Shown here piece by piece: positions 49,786 to 58,920 of a DNA stretch of 64,000 nucleotides (positions within the stretch are counted from its first letter, which is position 1; every line of letters starts with the position of its first letter). Below the pieces are notes generated by a model, which worked only from the letters and a program-made list of their open reading frames with translations, was not told the DNA's origin and did no database searches. Source of the DNA: VFKU01 sp038916785 (GTDB lineage Bacteria; Hydrogenedentota; Hydrogenedentia; Hydrogenedentales; GCA-2746185); NCBI GenBank assembly GCA_038916785.1, contig JBCLBO010000001.1, forward strand, positions 62,001 through 126,000, given 5' to 3'. A program made the translations under genes and the position numbers.

Positions 49786-50883
49786 CTATTTCTTCAAGAT
49801 TCCGCCGCGGCTGGAGCTTAGGTAGATGCCCTTGAGGTTCATTTCGAGTTCGTCGGAGTTGTCGGAGTTCTTGATCGCTTCTTCGAGCGTGACCAGATCC
49901 TTTTTGACGAGCTCGACGAGCGACATGTTGAAGGTCTGCATGCCCGCTTCACGGCCCCCCATGATCGCCGTGGGGATCTGCTTGTTCAGGCCGTCGCGGA
50001 TCAGCTGCGCGATGGCCGGGTTGACGTACATGATCTCGACCGCGGGCACGCGGCCATTGCCGTCCTTCGAAGGAACGAGACGCTGCGCGACGGTGCCCTT
50101 GAGCTGCAGCGCGAGTTGCGAGCGGATCTGGTTGTGCTCCACCGCGGGGAACATGTCGAGGATGCGGTCCATCGTCAGCATGCAGTTTGTCGTGTGCAGC
50201 GTCGAGAAGACCAGGTGGCCCGTTTCCGAGGCGGACATCGCCGCGCTGAAGGTCTCCTGGTCGCGCATTTCGCCGATGAGAATCACGTCCGGGTCTTCGC
50301 GCATCGCCGCGCGCAGGGCCGTCTTGAAGTCCTTCGTGTCAATGCCGATCTCGCGCTGGGTGACGACGGATTTCTTGTTCTGGTGAAGGAACTCGATCGG
50401 GTCTTCGAGCGTGATGATGTGATCGCGGCGCGTGCGGTTGATGCGATCGATGATGCTGGCGAGCGTGGTGGATTTGCCGGAACCCGTCGTGCCGGTGACG
50501 AGGATGAGCCCGCGGCGCATCGTGACGACGTGCTCAAGGCCGGCGGGTAGATTCAGTTCCTCAAACTTGAGGATCTTCCCCTTCACGTGGCGCATGATGA
50601 TGCCGATCGAGCCGCGCTGCTTGAGCACGTTCACTCGGAACCGCCCCAGGCCCGGCACGCTGAGCGCGACGTCGGCGTCGCCGGTTTCGTCGAAGTGGGC
50701 GCGCTGGTGCGGCTTGAAGATTTCCTCGAGAAACTTGTCCGTGTGCTCCATCTTCAGCGGAGTTTCACTGAAGGCGCGCATCTCGCCGTCCACGCGGCAG
50801 GCGGGCGGGCTGCCGACGGCGAGGTGGACGTCCGAGGCACCGTGTTCAACGGCGTAGCTGAGGATGTCGTGAAGAGATGGCAT
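49786..50883 (-). CDS. pilT: Twitching motility ATPase PilT
   Basis: The 365-residue hexameric ATPase retracts type IV pili. It has a PAS-like N-domain (A-S-D-V-H-L-A-V-G-S-P), Walker A G-T-T-G-S-G-K-S-T-T (about 130), an Asp box, Walker B D-V-I-L-I-G-E-M-R-D and the His box S-T-L-H-T-T. GGAGGAAT precedes the ATG. No type IVa pilus genes are near, so it may serve a type IV pilus encoded elsewhere. Help with Tad pilus retraction is conceivable but unsupported. Confidence 0.95.
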   Translation of the reverse strand: MPSLHDILSYAVEHGASDVHLAVGSPPACRVDGEMRAFSETPLKMEHTDKFLEEIFKPHQRAHFDETGDADVALSVPGLGRFRVNVLKQRGSIGIIMRHVKGKILKFEELNLPAGLEHVVTMRRGLILVTGTTGSGKSTTLASIIDRINRTRRDHIITLEDPIEFLHQNKKSVVTQREIGIDTKDFKTALRAAMREDPDVILIGEMRDQETFSAAMSASETGHLVFSTLHTTNCMLTMDRILDMFPAVEHNQIRSQLALQLKGTVAQRLVPSKDGNGRVPAVEIMYVNPAIAQLIRDGLNKQIPTAIMGGREAGMQTFNMSLVELVKKDLVTLEEAIKNSDNSDELEMNLKGIYLSSSRGGILKK

Positions 50884-50943
50884 GGGTGTAATTCCTCCGC
50901 AACCGCACGAAGTATAACAAAACTGTAGATGCCGAAACGGCGG

Positions 50944-51744
50944 CTACGCGGGTTCCTCGGGTGCGGCCATGCCGAGGACGTGGTAGCCGCTGTCGACGTG
51001 GAGGATTTCGCCGGTCACGCCGGAGCTGAGGTCGGACAGGAGATAGACGCAGGAGCGCGCGACATCGTCCTGGGTGACGTTGCGGCGCAATGGCGCGACC
51101 TGCTCGGTGAGGCGCAGCATCTGGCGGAAGCCGGGGAACGCCGCGGACGACAGCGTGCGCAGGGGGCCGGCGCTGATGCAATTGACGCGAATGCCGCGCG
51201 GGCCGAGGTCCGCCGCGAGGTAGCGCGCGGAGGCCTCGAGCGCGGCCTTGGCGACGCCCATGACATTGTATTTCGGAATAACTTTCTCGCTGCCGTAGTA
51301 CGTCATCGCCGCGATGCTGCCGCCGGACGCGGGGAAGAGCGGCTCCGCAGCGCGGGCCAGCGCGACGAGCGAATAAGCCGAGATATCGAGCGCGAGCGCG
51401 AAGTGGTCGCGCGGCGTATCGACATAGCGCCCTTTGAGGTCGTCGCGATCGGCGTACGCGACCGAATGAATCAGGAAGTCGAGGTGGCCCCACTTCGCGC
51501 GGATCGCGTCGAAGAATCCCGCGATCTCCGCGTCCTTCGTCACGTCGCAGGGCGCCATCAGCGCGCCGGGCATGGCCGCGTCGATCAGCGCTTTTACGCG
51601 CTTCTCCTGCGCCTCACCGAGATAGGTGAAGGCGAGTTCCGCGCCCTGCGCGTGGCAGGCCCCGGCGCAGGCCCACGCGATGGACTTGTCGTTGGCGACG
51701 CCGGTGACAATGCCTCGTTTGCCGGCGAGTAGGCCTTGGCTCAA
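50944..51744 (-). CDS. fabI: Enoyl-[acyl-carrier-protein] reductase FabI
   Basis: The 266-residue SDR enzyme performs the last reduction of fatty-acid elongation. FabI marks are G-I-V-T-G-V-A-N-D-K-S-I-A-W-A near the N-terminus, D-F-L-I-H-S-V-A-Y, and the Tyr-(6)-Tyr-(x)-Lys active site Y-Y-G-S-E-K-V-I-P-K-Y-N-V-M-G-V-A-K. I-S-A-G-P-L-R-T-L follows. It is transcribed away from ilvE with a 163-base shared upstream region. Confidence 0.96.
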   Translation of the reverse strand: MSQGLLAGKRGIVTGVANDKSIAWACAGACHAQGAELAFTYLGEAQEKRVKALIDAAMPGALMAPCDVTKDAEIAGFFDAIRAKWGHLDFLIHSVAYADRDDLKGRYVDTPRDHFALALDISAYSLVALARAAEPLFPASGGSIAAMTYYGSEKVIPKYNVMGVAKAALEASARYLAADLGPRGIRVNCISAGPLRTLSSAAFPGFRQMLRLTEQVAPLRRNVTQDDVARSCVYLLSDLSSGVTGEILHVDSGYHVLGMAAPEEPA

Positions 51745-51831
51745 GGTTTAATCCCCCGAATGCGACGGTGCGCGGTGCGCATTGTAGCCGCAGGGGATAG
51801 GGCCGCGCACGGTCCCGTCCGCGGCCGCAAA

Positions 51832-51860
51832 TTGACTGAACCCCGCGGCGCGATTATCGT
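51832..51860 (+). promoter_or_regulatory. Candidate sigma-70 promoter of ilvE
   Basis: TTGACT and TATCGT are separated by 17 bases, about 50 bases upstream of the ATG. The pattern resembles the TTGACA-N17-TATCCT promoter at 37905. Confidence 0.5.
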
Positions 51861-51907
51861 ATAGCGCCTGACCGGGGGACGGCGGGAAATAACGGAGGAA
51901 GTCTTTC

Positions 51908-52837
51908 ATGGCGAAGATGGACGCGGGTCGCTTTGCGTATTTCGACGGGGATTTTCGGCCGATCGAGGACGCGAAGGTAAGCATTTTGACCCACGCGTTT
52001 AACTACGGCACCGGGCTGTTCGAGGGGATTCGCGGGTACTACAGCGCAGCCGAGGACAAGGTGCTGATTTTTCGGTTGAAGGAACACGTCGATCGGCTCA
52101 CGCGCAATTGCAACATCCTGTGCATGGACATCAAGGAGACCGCGGCGGACATCGAGCGGATTTGCTGCGAGCTGGTCAAGAGGAACGGTTTCAAGGAGGA
52201 CGTCTACCTCCGGCCAATTATCTACAAGAGTGAGCATTCCCTCGTGCCGAAGCTGAAGGGGATCGAGTCCAAGTTTTGTTGCTGGAACATCAAGCTCGGC
52301 GACTACGTCAACGTGGACACCGGCTTGGACGTGTGCGTCTCGTCCTGGCGGCGCGTTTCGGACAACGCCATCCCCGCGCGCGCGAAAACGACCGGCAGCT
52401 ATGTCAATTCCGCGCTGGCGCGCAGCGAGGCCGAGCTGGCCGGGTTCGATGAGGCCATAGTCCTGCAGGAAGACGGCATGGCCTCCGAAGGCAGCGCGAT
52501 GAACATTTTTATGGTGAAAGACGGAAAGCTGATCACGCCGCCCGAGAACGGCGACGTGCTCGTGGGGATCACGCGGAACTCCGTGATTGAAATCGCCAAT
52601 GAAGAATTGGGAATGCACGTGGTCGAGCGGCCGATCGCGCGCACGGAGTTGTACCTGTGCGACGAACTCTTCTTCACCGGCACGGGCGCGCAAGTCGCCC
52701 CGGTGCGCTCCGTCGATCGGCGACTGATCGGAAACGGGAAACCGGGGCCGGTGTCGAAGAAACTCCAGGACATCTACTTCGAGGTCGTGCAAGGCAAGGT
52801 CGCCAAGTATCGCCGCTGGTGCACGCCGGTCGAGTAG
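51908..52837 (+). CDS. ilvE: Branched-chain amino acid aminotransferase
   Basis: The 309-residue class IV PLP enzyme performs the last step of valine, leucine and isoleucine synthesis. Family marks are L-T-H-A-F-N-Y-G-T-G-L-F-E-G-I-R, the PLP Lys in R-A-K-T-T-G-S-Y-V-N-S, E-G-S-A-M-N-I-F, and G-I-T-R-N-S-V-I-E. The ATG follows CGGAGGAAG at good spacing. A relative acting on D-alanine or 4-amino-4-deoxychorismate is less likely given the motif details. Confidence 0.92.
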   Translation: MAKMDAGRFAYFDGDFRPIEDAKVSILTHAFNYGTGLFEGIRGYYSAAEDKVLIFRLKEHVDRLTRNCNILCMDIKETAADIERICCELVKRNGFKEDVYLRPIIYKSEHSLVPKLKGIESKFCCWNIKLGDYVNVDTGLDVCVSSWRRVSDNAIPARAKTTGSYVNSALARSEAELAGFDEAIVLQEDGMASEGSAMNIFMVKDGKLITPPENGDVLVGITRNSVIEIANEELGMHVVERPIARTELYLCDELFFTGTGAQVAPVRSVDRRLIGNGKPGPVSKKLQDIYFEVVQGKVAKYRRWCTPVE

Positions 52838-52891
52838 CTCCGCGCGCGTGGTGTATAGTTGCGGCCGGGGCGATCCCGCGGAGTCAGCGTC

Positions 52892-53569
52892 TTGTCGCAT
52901 TCCGTTTCCGAATCCGAACTCCGCGCGTGCATGTGCGAGATTGGCCGGCGCATGTATGCGCGCAATCTCGTCGCCGCCACCGACGGCAACATCAGCGTGC
53001 GCATTGGCGAGGGCCGCTTTTTGTGCACGCCCAGCGGCTCGGCCTGCGGCTTCATGCATCCGCATGAAATGGTGATCGCCGACGCCCACGGCAAGAAACT
53101 CGAAGGCGAAGGCCGGGTCTCCTCCGAATTTTTCACCCACCTCGCGGTATATGAGCAGCGGCCGGACATCCAGGCCGTCGTGCACGCACATCCGCCGATC
53201 ACCGTTGCCTTCACCTTGGCAGGGTGTTCGCTGACGGATTTGGTGTTGCCGGAGGTCGTCTTCGCAGTGGGGGGGATTCCCACCGCGCCCTACGCTACGC
53301 CCGGCACGCGCGAAGGGGCCGATGCCGTCCGAGGACTCGCCGCGCACTGCGACGCGCTGCTGATGGATCGGCACGGCGCGCTCACGATGGGGGTGAGCCT
53401 GATGGATGCGTATTTGAAGATGGAAAAGATTGAACACGCCGCGGCAACGTTGCTCGCGGCGCGCTCATTGGGAAATATTCGAACGCTCTCTGGGGATGAG
53501 ATGCAGCGGATACTCAACGCGCGGGTGGCCTACGGGGCGACGGGTAAGCTGTATCTTCCGAAGGATTAG
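52892..53569 (+). CDS. Class II aldolase/adducin-family protein
   Basis: The frame begins further left, but a TATAGT -10-like element at 52854-52859 would put the transcript start near 52866. I therefore choose TTG 52892, with GGAG 10 bases upstream, giving 225 residues. Motifs of L-fuculose-phosphate aldolase-like enzymes are present: A-T-D-G-N-I-S-V-R, T-P-S-G, V-S-S-E-F-F-T-H, and the zinc-binding V-V-H-A-H-P with a later D-R-H-G-A-L. It would cleave or isomerise a phosphorylated sugar. The substrate is unknown. Confidence 0.87.
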   Translation: MSHSVSESELRACMCEIGRRMYARNLVAATDGNISVRIGEGRFLCTPSGSACGFMHPHEMVIADAHGKKLEGEGRVSSEFFTHLAVYEQRPDIQAVVHAHPPITVAFTLAGCSLTDLVLPEVVFAVGGIPTAPYATPGTREGADAVRGLAAHCDALLMDRHGALTMGVSLMDAYLKMEKIEHAAATLLAARSLGNIRTLSGDEMQRILNARVAYGATGKLYLPKD

Positions 53570-53609
53570 TGACGTTATTATTAGGGGGGCAGATTCTTCG
53601 GGAAGTCTC

Positions 53610-53638
53610 TTGAAATTACTGCTAATTATATGTAAAAT
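53610..53638 (+). promoter_or_regulatory. Good sigma-70 promoter with a long leader
   Basis: TTGAAA and TAAAAT are separated by 17 bases. The start would be near 53646, almost 190 bases before the next ATG at 53832. The intervening leader has no recognised riboswitch. Confidence 0.55.
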
Positions 53639-53831
53639 ACGCCTCGTGCGTTCTCGGAACCAATTGAACGCTGTGGTATGCTCTGCGTCATATAGTTAGG
53701 GAAGCACGATTTTCCGTCCGCCGGGCCGTGGGGCTAGGTGTTGTCTCCAAAGTCCTGGGCTGCGGGGTCTATATAGTGCCAGACGAGGAATGTCGTATGC
53801 GAGTGCATCTCGGAGCGGAGCCTTACGCGCA

Positions 53832-54848
53832 ATGAGCGACGATGTCTCATCAGAAAAGATGCGGGTGTGTCCGAGTTGCCGTATGCAGATCAGCGTGCTG
53901 GCGACGAAGTGCCGTTTCTGCGGCGAGGAAGTCGGCAAGCCCAAGGACGAGACGCGCACGCTGTCGATCCACGATCTGGGCGGCGAACATGTGTATCACA
54001 AGGCGCCCTCCGGCAGCGTGATGGAAGCCATCGAGGCCTTCCGCGTCGATGAGGCGCTTCAACAAAGCAGTCCGCTTGGCGCCCTCGATTCACTCGATCT
54101 CGGCATTGACCCGAACCAAAAGATTCCGGGTTCCGGGAACGCGCCTTCGGCCTTCGACGTGGAGTATCGTCCCACGCCATCGGCGAGTTCGAAGGCCAAG
54201 AAGGCCGTGCCCAAGAGCAAGACCGGATTGATTGCGGGGATCGCGTTGGGGGCCGTGGTCGTGATCGCGGCGGTCACGGCGGGTCCGCTGGTGCTCAGTA
54301 GGTTCAACCAGCCCGAGGTGGATCCCAACGCGGTCGTTTACGTGAACCGTGCGCCGGGCATTCTGCGAGACGGCGGTCCGGCGATCGACGCCTTGACGGC
54401 GGCGGTCGACGCGATCGGGCAAGGGGACAATCCGAAGAACCGGCGGATCGCCGAGGAAGCAGTGGCGGCGCTCGAAAAGGAAGTGATGGAAAAATTGAAC
54501 GCGGCCCCCTTCGACACCGCAAACCTGAATGCGGCGTCCAGCTTGGCGACCCGCGGCGCCGATCTGTATCCGAGCGAAGTGACCCGGCGGCTAGTCTCGG
54601 AGACGAAGGACGACAATCGTATGTACAAAATGGTGCTGGTGAATATAGATTCCGAGACGGATACCGCCACGTTCAAGCTGCTGGAGGACGGAGCGCCGGA
54701 CGTGAGCGTACGCGAGAAGGAATACGTCTCGGCGCGCTTTTTGGTCCGCAGCATCGTGGGCCGCAAGTCCGTCACGCTGGTGGACACGAGGCGGTCGAAT
54801 CGGGCGGTGATGTACGAAGTGGGCAGTCCGCCCCTGCCGGCACACTGA
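53832..54848 (+). CDS. Zinc-ribbon membrane protein of unknown function
   Basis: The 338-residue protein opens with a zinc ribbon (V-C-P-S-C-R-M-Q-I-S-V-L-A-T-K-C-R-F-C-G, about 11-30), an acidic linker, and one transmembrane helix (about 135-158). A C-terminal periplasmic domain of about 170 residues is rich in D, N and E (ending A-V-M-Y-E-V-G-S-P). No homologous domain is recognised for the outer part. Cytoplasmic ribbon plus outer domain suggests a sensor or scaffold, which is inference. A lipoprotein gene follows after 47 bases. Confidence 0.8.
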   Translation: MSDDVSSEKMRVCPSCRMQISVLATKCRFCGEEVGKPKDETRTLSIHDLGGEHVYHKAPSGSVMEAIEAFRVDEALQQSSPLGALDSLDLGIDPNQKIPGSGNAPSAFDVEYRPTPSASSKAKKAVPKSKTGLIAGIALGAVVVIAAVTAGPLVLSRFNQPEVDPNAVVYVNRAPGILRDGGPAIDALTAAVDAIGQGDNPKNRRIAEEAVAALEKEVMEKLNAAPFDTANLNAASSLATRGADLYPSEVTRRLVSETKDDNRMYKMVLVNIDSETDTATFKLLEDGAPDVSVREKEYVSARFLVRSIVGRKSVTLVDTRRSNRAVMYEVGSPPLPAH

Positions 54849-54895
54849 CGGGCGCGGGAATTCCGGAATCGGAAGTGCCGGAGGGAGTGGGGGCC

Positions 54896-55489
54896 ATGCG
54901 GGCAGTCGGGTTCTTGAAGTATGCCGCGGCGATGGTCGCGCTGTGTGCCGCGGGGTGCGCGAGCACGGGCGGCACTTCGGCGGCGGGTGCGGCTTCGTCC
55001 GCTCCGACTCAGGAAGAGCTGCAAGCCAAGCTGCACGCGTCGGTCGAAGAAGAAGTGGCGAGCGCGCGCAAGAGCCAAGGTGCGGCGCGCAACGCGATCA
55101 TTTACAAGCGGCCCTATTACTACAAGGAATATTTTGAATTCCCCGGCGGCGAGCCGGTGTATTCGCTCGATTTTACGGAGAAGGAATCGCGCACGGTGCC
55201 GCTGACTGCGGAACTGGAAGTCGAAAAGGTGCGCTACGCGACGCGATTTAAGACCGAGCGCGACGCCGTGCAGGGCGACGAAAACTACCTGCGCAGCCAC
55301 GGCATCAATTACATCTCCTACGAGCTGCGCAACGGCGAGTGGCGGCGCGTGGGCGATCTTTTTCTGGCCGACTCGACTCAGGAAAATATTGGAGGCGAGT
55401 GGACGCAGATTAATGAAGAAAAGCGGCCCGCTGCGCTTGTCGAAACCGAGTCCAAGGGCTGGTTCGAGCGGCTGAAGTTCTGGAAGTAG
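54896..55489 (+). CDS. Lipoprotein of unknown function
   Basis: The ATG at 54896 gives 197 residues with a signal peptide and lipobox L-C-A-A-G-C. A coiled-coil-like helix (about 40-65) precedes a mostly charged domain (Y-K-R-P-Y-Y-Y-K-E-Y-F-E-F-P-G-G, then R-V-G-D-L-F-L-A-D-S). It is predicted to be envelope-anchored. It lies between the zinc-ribbon gene and a membrane glycosyltransferase-like gene with short gaps, so the three may act together. Confidence 0.8.
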   Translation: MRAVGFLKYAAAMVALCAAGCASTGGTSAAGAASSAPTQEELQAKLHASVEEEVASARKSQGAARNAIIYKRPYYYKEYFEFPGGEPVYSLDFTEKESRTVPLTAELEVEKVRYATRFKTERDAVQGDENYLRSHGINYISYELRNGEWRRVGDLFLADSTQENIGGEWTQINEEKRPAALVETESKGWFERLKFWK

Positions 55490-55498
55490 GCCGGGCGC

Positions 55499-56797
55499 TT
55501 GGGTCCCGCGGAGCCAGAGGCGCATCCCTCGCGCGGCATAGCCGCCGGATTGGCCATCGTCGCGCTCGCCGCCGCGTGGGTCCTTCTCGGCACGCGCCCC
55601 GAGCGATCATACGGGGACACGCTTTTCAGCCGCCTTGCGACCGTCTATTCACTCTCCGAATACGGCCGCTGGGCGATCGCCGATCCCGCGATCGGACTCT
55701 CCAACCCCTTCGAGCCGCGCACGATCGATAAAGTCGAGGTCGATGGCCGCATCGTGTCGAGCAAGCCGCCGCTGCTACCGCTGCTGATGATGTCGGAGCT
55801 GCTCGTGCTGAGTCCCGTTACAGGCTGGTTGTTGGAGGATCCGCCGGACCTGAAGCGGGCCGTGTGGATACTCACGCTGACCTGGTCCGGGTTGCCGTTT
55901 GTACTGATGATCCTGTGCGTGTGGCTCACCGTGCGCCGATGCCTGCCCGGCAGCACCGCGGCGCCGGCCTTCCTTGCATTCGCCGCGGCTGCGGGCACGC
56001 AGGCGGCCGTGTATGCCACCGTGTTCAACAACCACGTGATCGCCGCCGCGGCCGTGTCCGCGAGTTTTCTCTTCGCGCTTCGGCTCCACGAGCGGGAAGC
56101 CTGGCGAGACGCCGCCGCATTTGGACTCAGCGCTGGTCTCTGCGCGACGATGGACATCCCTACGGCGATTTACCCCGCGCTGCTCGGGCTGTGGCTGGCG
56201 CGCACGCGGCTGCGCGTACTCATGGTCTTCGCGGCGCCCGCGGCGGCGCTGCTGATTGCGATACAAACCGCCGCGCTGTTGGCTGCAACCGGAAGCCCGC
56301 TGCCGGTGCAGATGCACGGCGACTGGTACTTGTATGAGAGCAGCTACTGGCGCAATCCCGGCGGCGTCGACGCCTTGGCCGATCCCAAGGGCCACTACCT
56401 CTTTCACATCACGCTGGGCCGCGTCGGCCTGTTCTCGCTGTTTCCGGTGACCCTGCTGGGCCTTGCGGGTCTCGTCGCCGCGCGCCGGAATGGCGACGTG
56501 CGGAGTAGAGCAATTACGGCGATCGGTGCAGCGGCCTCCGCGATACTCTTGGTCTACTACGCCTTGACGACGAACAACTACGGCGGCGAGGCCTTTGGTT
56601 TTCGCTGGTCGATTGCCGTCGCCCCCGTCATGTTGGTGATGGCGGCGCCGGCGATGGCCCGCGTTCGCCGCCCGTGGCAATGGTGCCTGATCTTCGCGAT
56701 GTTGGCCGTCTCGGTTTTCTCCGCCATGCAGGGCGCTCAGCACCCGTGGCAGACCAACACCGAATGGACAACGCGGATTTTTGGCGCGAGTTTATAG
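55499..56797 (+). CDS. Polytopic membrane protein, glycosyltransferase-like
   Basis: The start is TTG 55499, 9 bases after the lipoprotein stop. The first in-frame ATG lies beyond residue 95 and would remove conserved-looking sequence. The 432-residue protein has about ten hydrophobic segments and an early loop with Y-G-D-T-L-F-S-R and V-S-S-K-P-P-L-L-P, reminiscent of GT-C mannosyl/arabinosyl-transferases that use lipid-linked sugars. A clear D-D/E-D motif after the first helix is not seen, so the assignment is tentative. Confidence 0.72.
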   Translation: MGPAEPEAHPSRGIAAGLAIVALAAAWVLLGTRPERSYGDTLFSRLATVYSLSEYGRWAIADPAIGLSNPFEPRTIDKVEVDGRIVSSKPPLLPLLMMSELLVLSPVTGWLLEDPPDLKRAVWILTLTWSGLPFVLMILCVWLTVRRCLPGSTAAPAFLAFAAAAGTQAAVYATVFNNHVIAAAAVSASFLFALRLHEREAWRDAAAFGLSAGLCATMDIPTAIYPALLGLWLARTRLRVLMVFAAPAAALLIAIQTAALLAATGSPLPVQMHGDWYLYESSYWRNPGGVDALADPKGHYLFHITLGRVGLFSLFPVTLLGLAGLVAARRNGDVRSRAITAIGAAASAILLVYYALTTNNYGGEAFGFRWSIAVAPVMLVMAAPAMARVRRPWQWCLIFAMLAVSVFSAMQGAQHPWQTNTEWTTRIFGASL

Positions 56798-56846
56798 GCC
56801 GGGTCTGCGAACGCGGCGACCCCGTTTCCGCCGCCGGCTTCCCCCG

Positions 56847-57980
56847 TCAGCGGGTGGGTATCGAAACGCCGGTCCGCCGCGGTTGCAGATATTTCCTCCT
56901 CCACCGCCGTTGGACGGGCGCCTCGAAGTACCTGTAGATGAGAAAAGATAGGAGCAGCGTCGAGCCCATGAACGCGAGGAAGAAGGCCGGACTGTACAGG
57001 GGAATTTTCTGGCCCAGCGCCGAATAGGCCAGCGCGACGCCGACTTGCAGCGGGAAATGGATGAGATAGCTCGAATACGTCATGTTTCCGGCGGCTTCGA
57101 CGAATTTGCGCGACCATTCGGGGACGCCCACATTTTCGCACAGGACATAGAGTAGCGGAGGGGTGCAAATCAGAAGAAAAAAGAAGTGAAAATATTTCCA
57201 AGTGTACACCGCGGGGTAGCGGCCGAGGAACGCCGCGAACAGGAGACCGGCCATTGCGATCGCACTGATTCGCAATTCTGTTTTCCGGAGCGTGAAGGTC
57301 TGACTGAGGATCGCCGCGATGCCTCCCGCGTAGAAAAATGCGAGGCAGTCGAGCACGGGGTGGCGGATGTCGATGAGCTTCGCCGCCGCGCACGCGAACA
57401 CGATCGCCACGTTTATTCTCACCGATCCGCCCGCGCGGCGGAGGATGAAGTAGAAGAGGAAATAGACGAGGACTTCGGCGGAGATGGACCACACGGGACT
57501 GTTGAAGCTATAGCCTTTCAGCAAACCCCAGTGGCTCGCCATGAACAGTTGCAGAGCGAACCGAGGCAGGTCGTTGTGCCGAAATACGAAATAGGAATCG
57601 TTTACTTGGAAGTAGGCCAATTGCAAGGCCGCTACGAGGAGGAGCGTCGCCAGGTGAAGCGGGTAGAGGCGGGAGAATCGTAGAACGAAGAACTCCCGTC
57701 CGCCGACGCGCCGGCTGGCGATCGATTCGCGGTACTTCCAAAAGAAGATATATCCGCTGATGCACCAGAACACTTGCACGCCCAGGTAGCCGTAGCGATA
57801 GAAAAGTTCGAAGGTGCGGTAGAACGGCTGGCCATACAAATCGAAGCCGATGGGCCGAAGTCCGGCGTACGAGAAATGTTGGTAGTGCCAGATCAGCATG
57901 GCGAAAGCCGCGACGAAACGAAGAATTTCGAGCCCGGCAAGTTTCTGGCCGGATCGGGAGAGATTGCTTGTCGGCATCAT
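56847..57980 (-). CDS. Acyltransferase 3 family membrane protein (OafA/YrhL-like)
   Basis: I place the start at ATG 57980 (377 residues), 11 residues before the family block L-A-G-L-E-I-L-R-F-V-A-A-F with the conserved Arg, then the first helix with W-H-Y. The frame extends to 58214 without conserved sequence. About ten helices follow, with V-W-S-I-S-A-E-V-L-V-Y-F as the typical motif (S-x-E). Such enzymes O-acetylate surface polysaccharides or peptidoglycan. It converges with the glycosyltransferase-like gene. Confidence 0.86.
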   Translation of the reverse strand: MMPTSNLSRSGQKLAGLEILRFVAAFAMLIWHYQHFSYAGLRPIGFDLYGQPFYRTFELFYRYGYLGVQVFWCISGYIFFWKYRESIASRRVGGREFFVLRFSRLYPLHLATLLLVAALQLAYFQVNDSYFVFRHNDLPRFALQLFMASHWGLLKGYSFNSPVWSISAEVLVYFLFYFILRRAGGSVRINVAIVFACAAAKLIDIRHPVLDCLAFFYAGGIAAILSQTFTLRKTELRISAIAMAGLLFAAFLGRYPAVYTWKYFHFFFLLICTPPLLYVLCENVGVPEWSRKFVEAAGNMTYSSYLIHFPLQVGVALAYSALGQKIPLYSPAFFLAFMGSTLLLSFLIYRYFEAPVQRRWRRKYLQPRRTGVSIPTR

Positions 57981-58206
57981 CGGCGGTGGTGGTGAATCGA
58001 CACACTCAACTCGGACGAGCGCGAGGCGCGCTGATCGGCCGCGCAGGAGGATACCGAAATGATCAGGAACGGGCAACGGCGGCACCCGCGATGGCGCGCC
58101 GCCGGCAATGAGTGCATAGGACATTGGCAGGCGGCGACTGCGGGTTGGCCGGAGATCGGAACCACCGGGCGGTGCCTGGTGTTTATAACGACCGTTAGGT
58201 ATACTT

Positions 58207-58920
58207 ATGGCCATGTCAAACGCTACCGCCGAAACACCGCTTCACACTGACGACTCCGCCCGGCATCGGGTGGCTGAGTCAGCGTTAAAGCTTTTTGCGG
58301 CAAAGGGTTACGCAGAGACCTCCGTCCGCGAAATTATCGAAGCGGCTGGCGTGACCCGGCCCGTGCTCTATTACCACTTCGTGAGCAAGGCCGAGCTTTT
58401 CTGCTGCCTGATCGAGGCCGAATTCGCCCGGCTATACCAGGAGATGGACGCGATCCTGGCGCGGCGGTCCGGCTGCCAGGAGCGGTTGAAGGCGCTCATC
58501 GGCCTGGTTTTCGACGGGGCCGAGCGCTCGCCCGAGACGGTGCGGTTGCTCTTGCGATTTTTCTTCGCGCCGCCGGATGAGCCGATGCGGATCGACAGCG
58601 AGCAACTCGCGCAAGAGCGATTCGCGCGCATTACGAAAATTATGGAAGACGGCCTGGCGAGCGGCGAGATTGGTGGCGGCGAGGCCGGTGCGCTCGCGCT
58701 CGCTTTTTCCGGGCTCATGGATATGCACGCAATGGGCAAGGCGCGCCATCCCGAAGTGAAATTGTCGCCGGCGCTGGGTGATGCGCTCGTGGATCTGTTT
58801 ATGGACGGCGCGCGCGGCGCGACTGCGGCGAGGACCGCCCTCCCGCACGTGTTCGGGCCTGTGCTGCCGTCCAGCGCAACGCGCGCGGCGGGACTTAAGA
58901 AAGAAAAGAGGAAGCCATGA
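58207..58920 (+). CDS. TetR-family transcriptional regulator
   Basis: The 237-residue regulator has the TetR HTH at about 20-65 (A-E-S-A-L-K-L-F-A-A-K-G-Y-A-E-T-S-V, then I-I-E-A-A-G-V-T-R-P-V-L-Y-Y-H-F). A ligand-binding domain with CerR/AcrR-like length follows. Its stop overlaps the adaptor ATG (ATGA). The region before its ATG contains AACG-ACC-GTT and TATACT almost at the start codon, a plausible autoregulated, near-leaderless promoter. Confidence 0.92.
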   Translation: MAMSNATAETPLHTDDSARHRVAESALKLFAAKGYAETSVREIIEAAGVTRPVLYYHFVSKAELFCCLIEAEFARLYQEMDAILARRSGCQERLKALIGLVFDGAERSPETVRLLLRFFFAPPDEPMRIDSEQLAQERFARITKIMEDGLASGEIGGGEAGALALAFSGLMDMHAMGKARHPEVKLSPALGDALVDLFMDGARGATAARTALPHVFGPVLPSSATRAAGLKKEKRKP

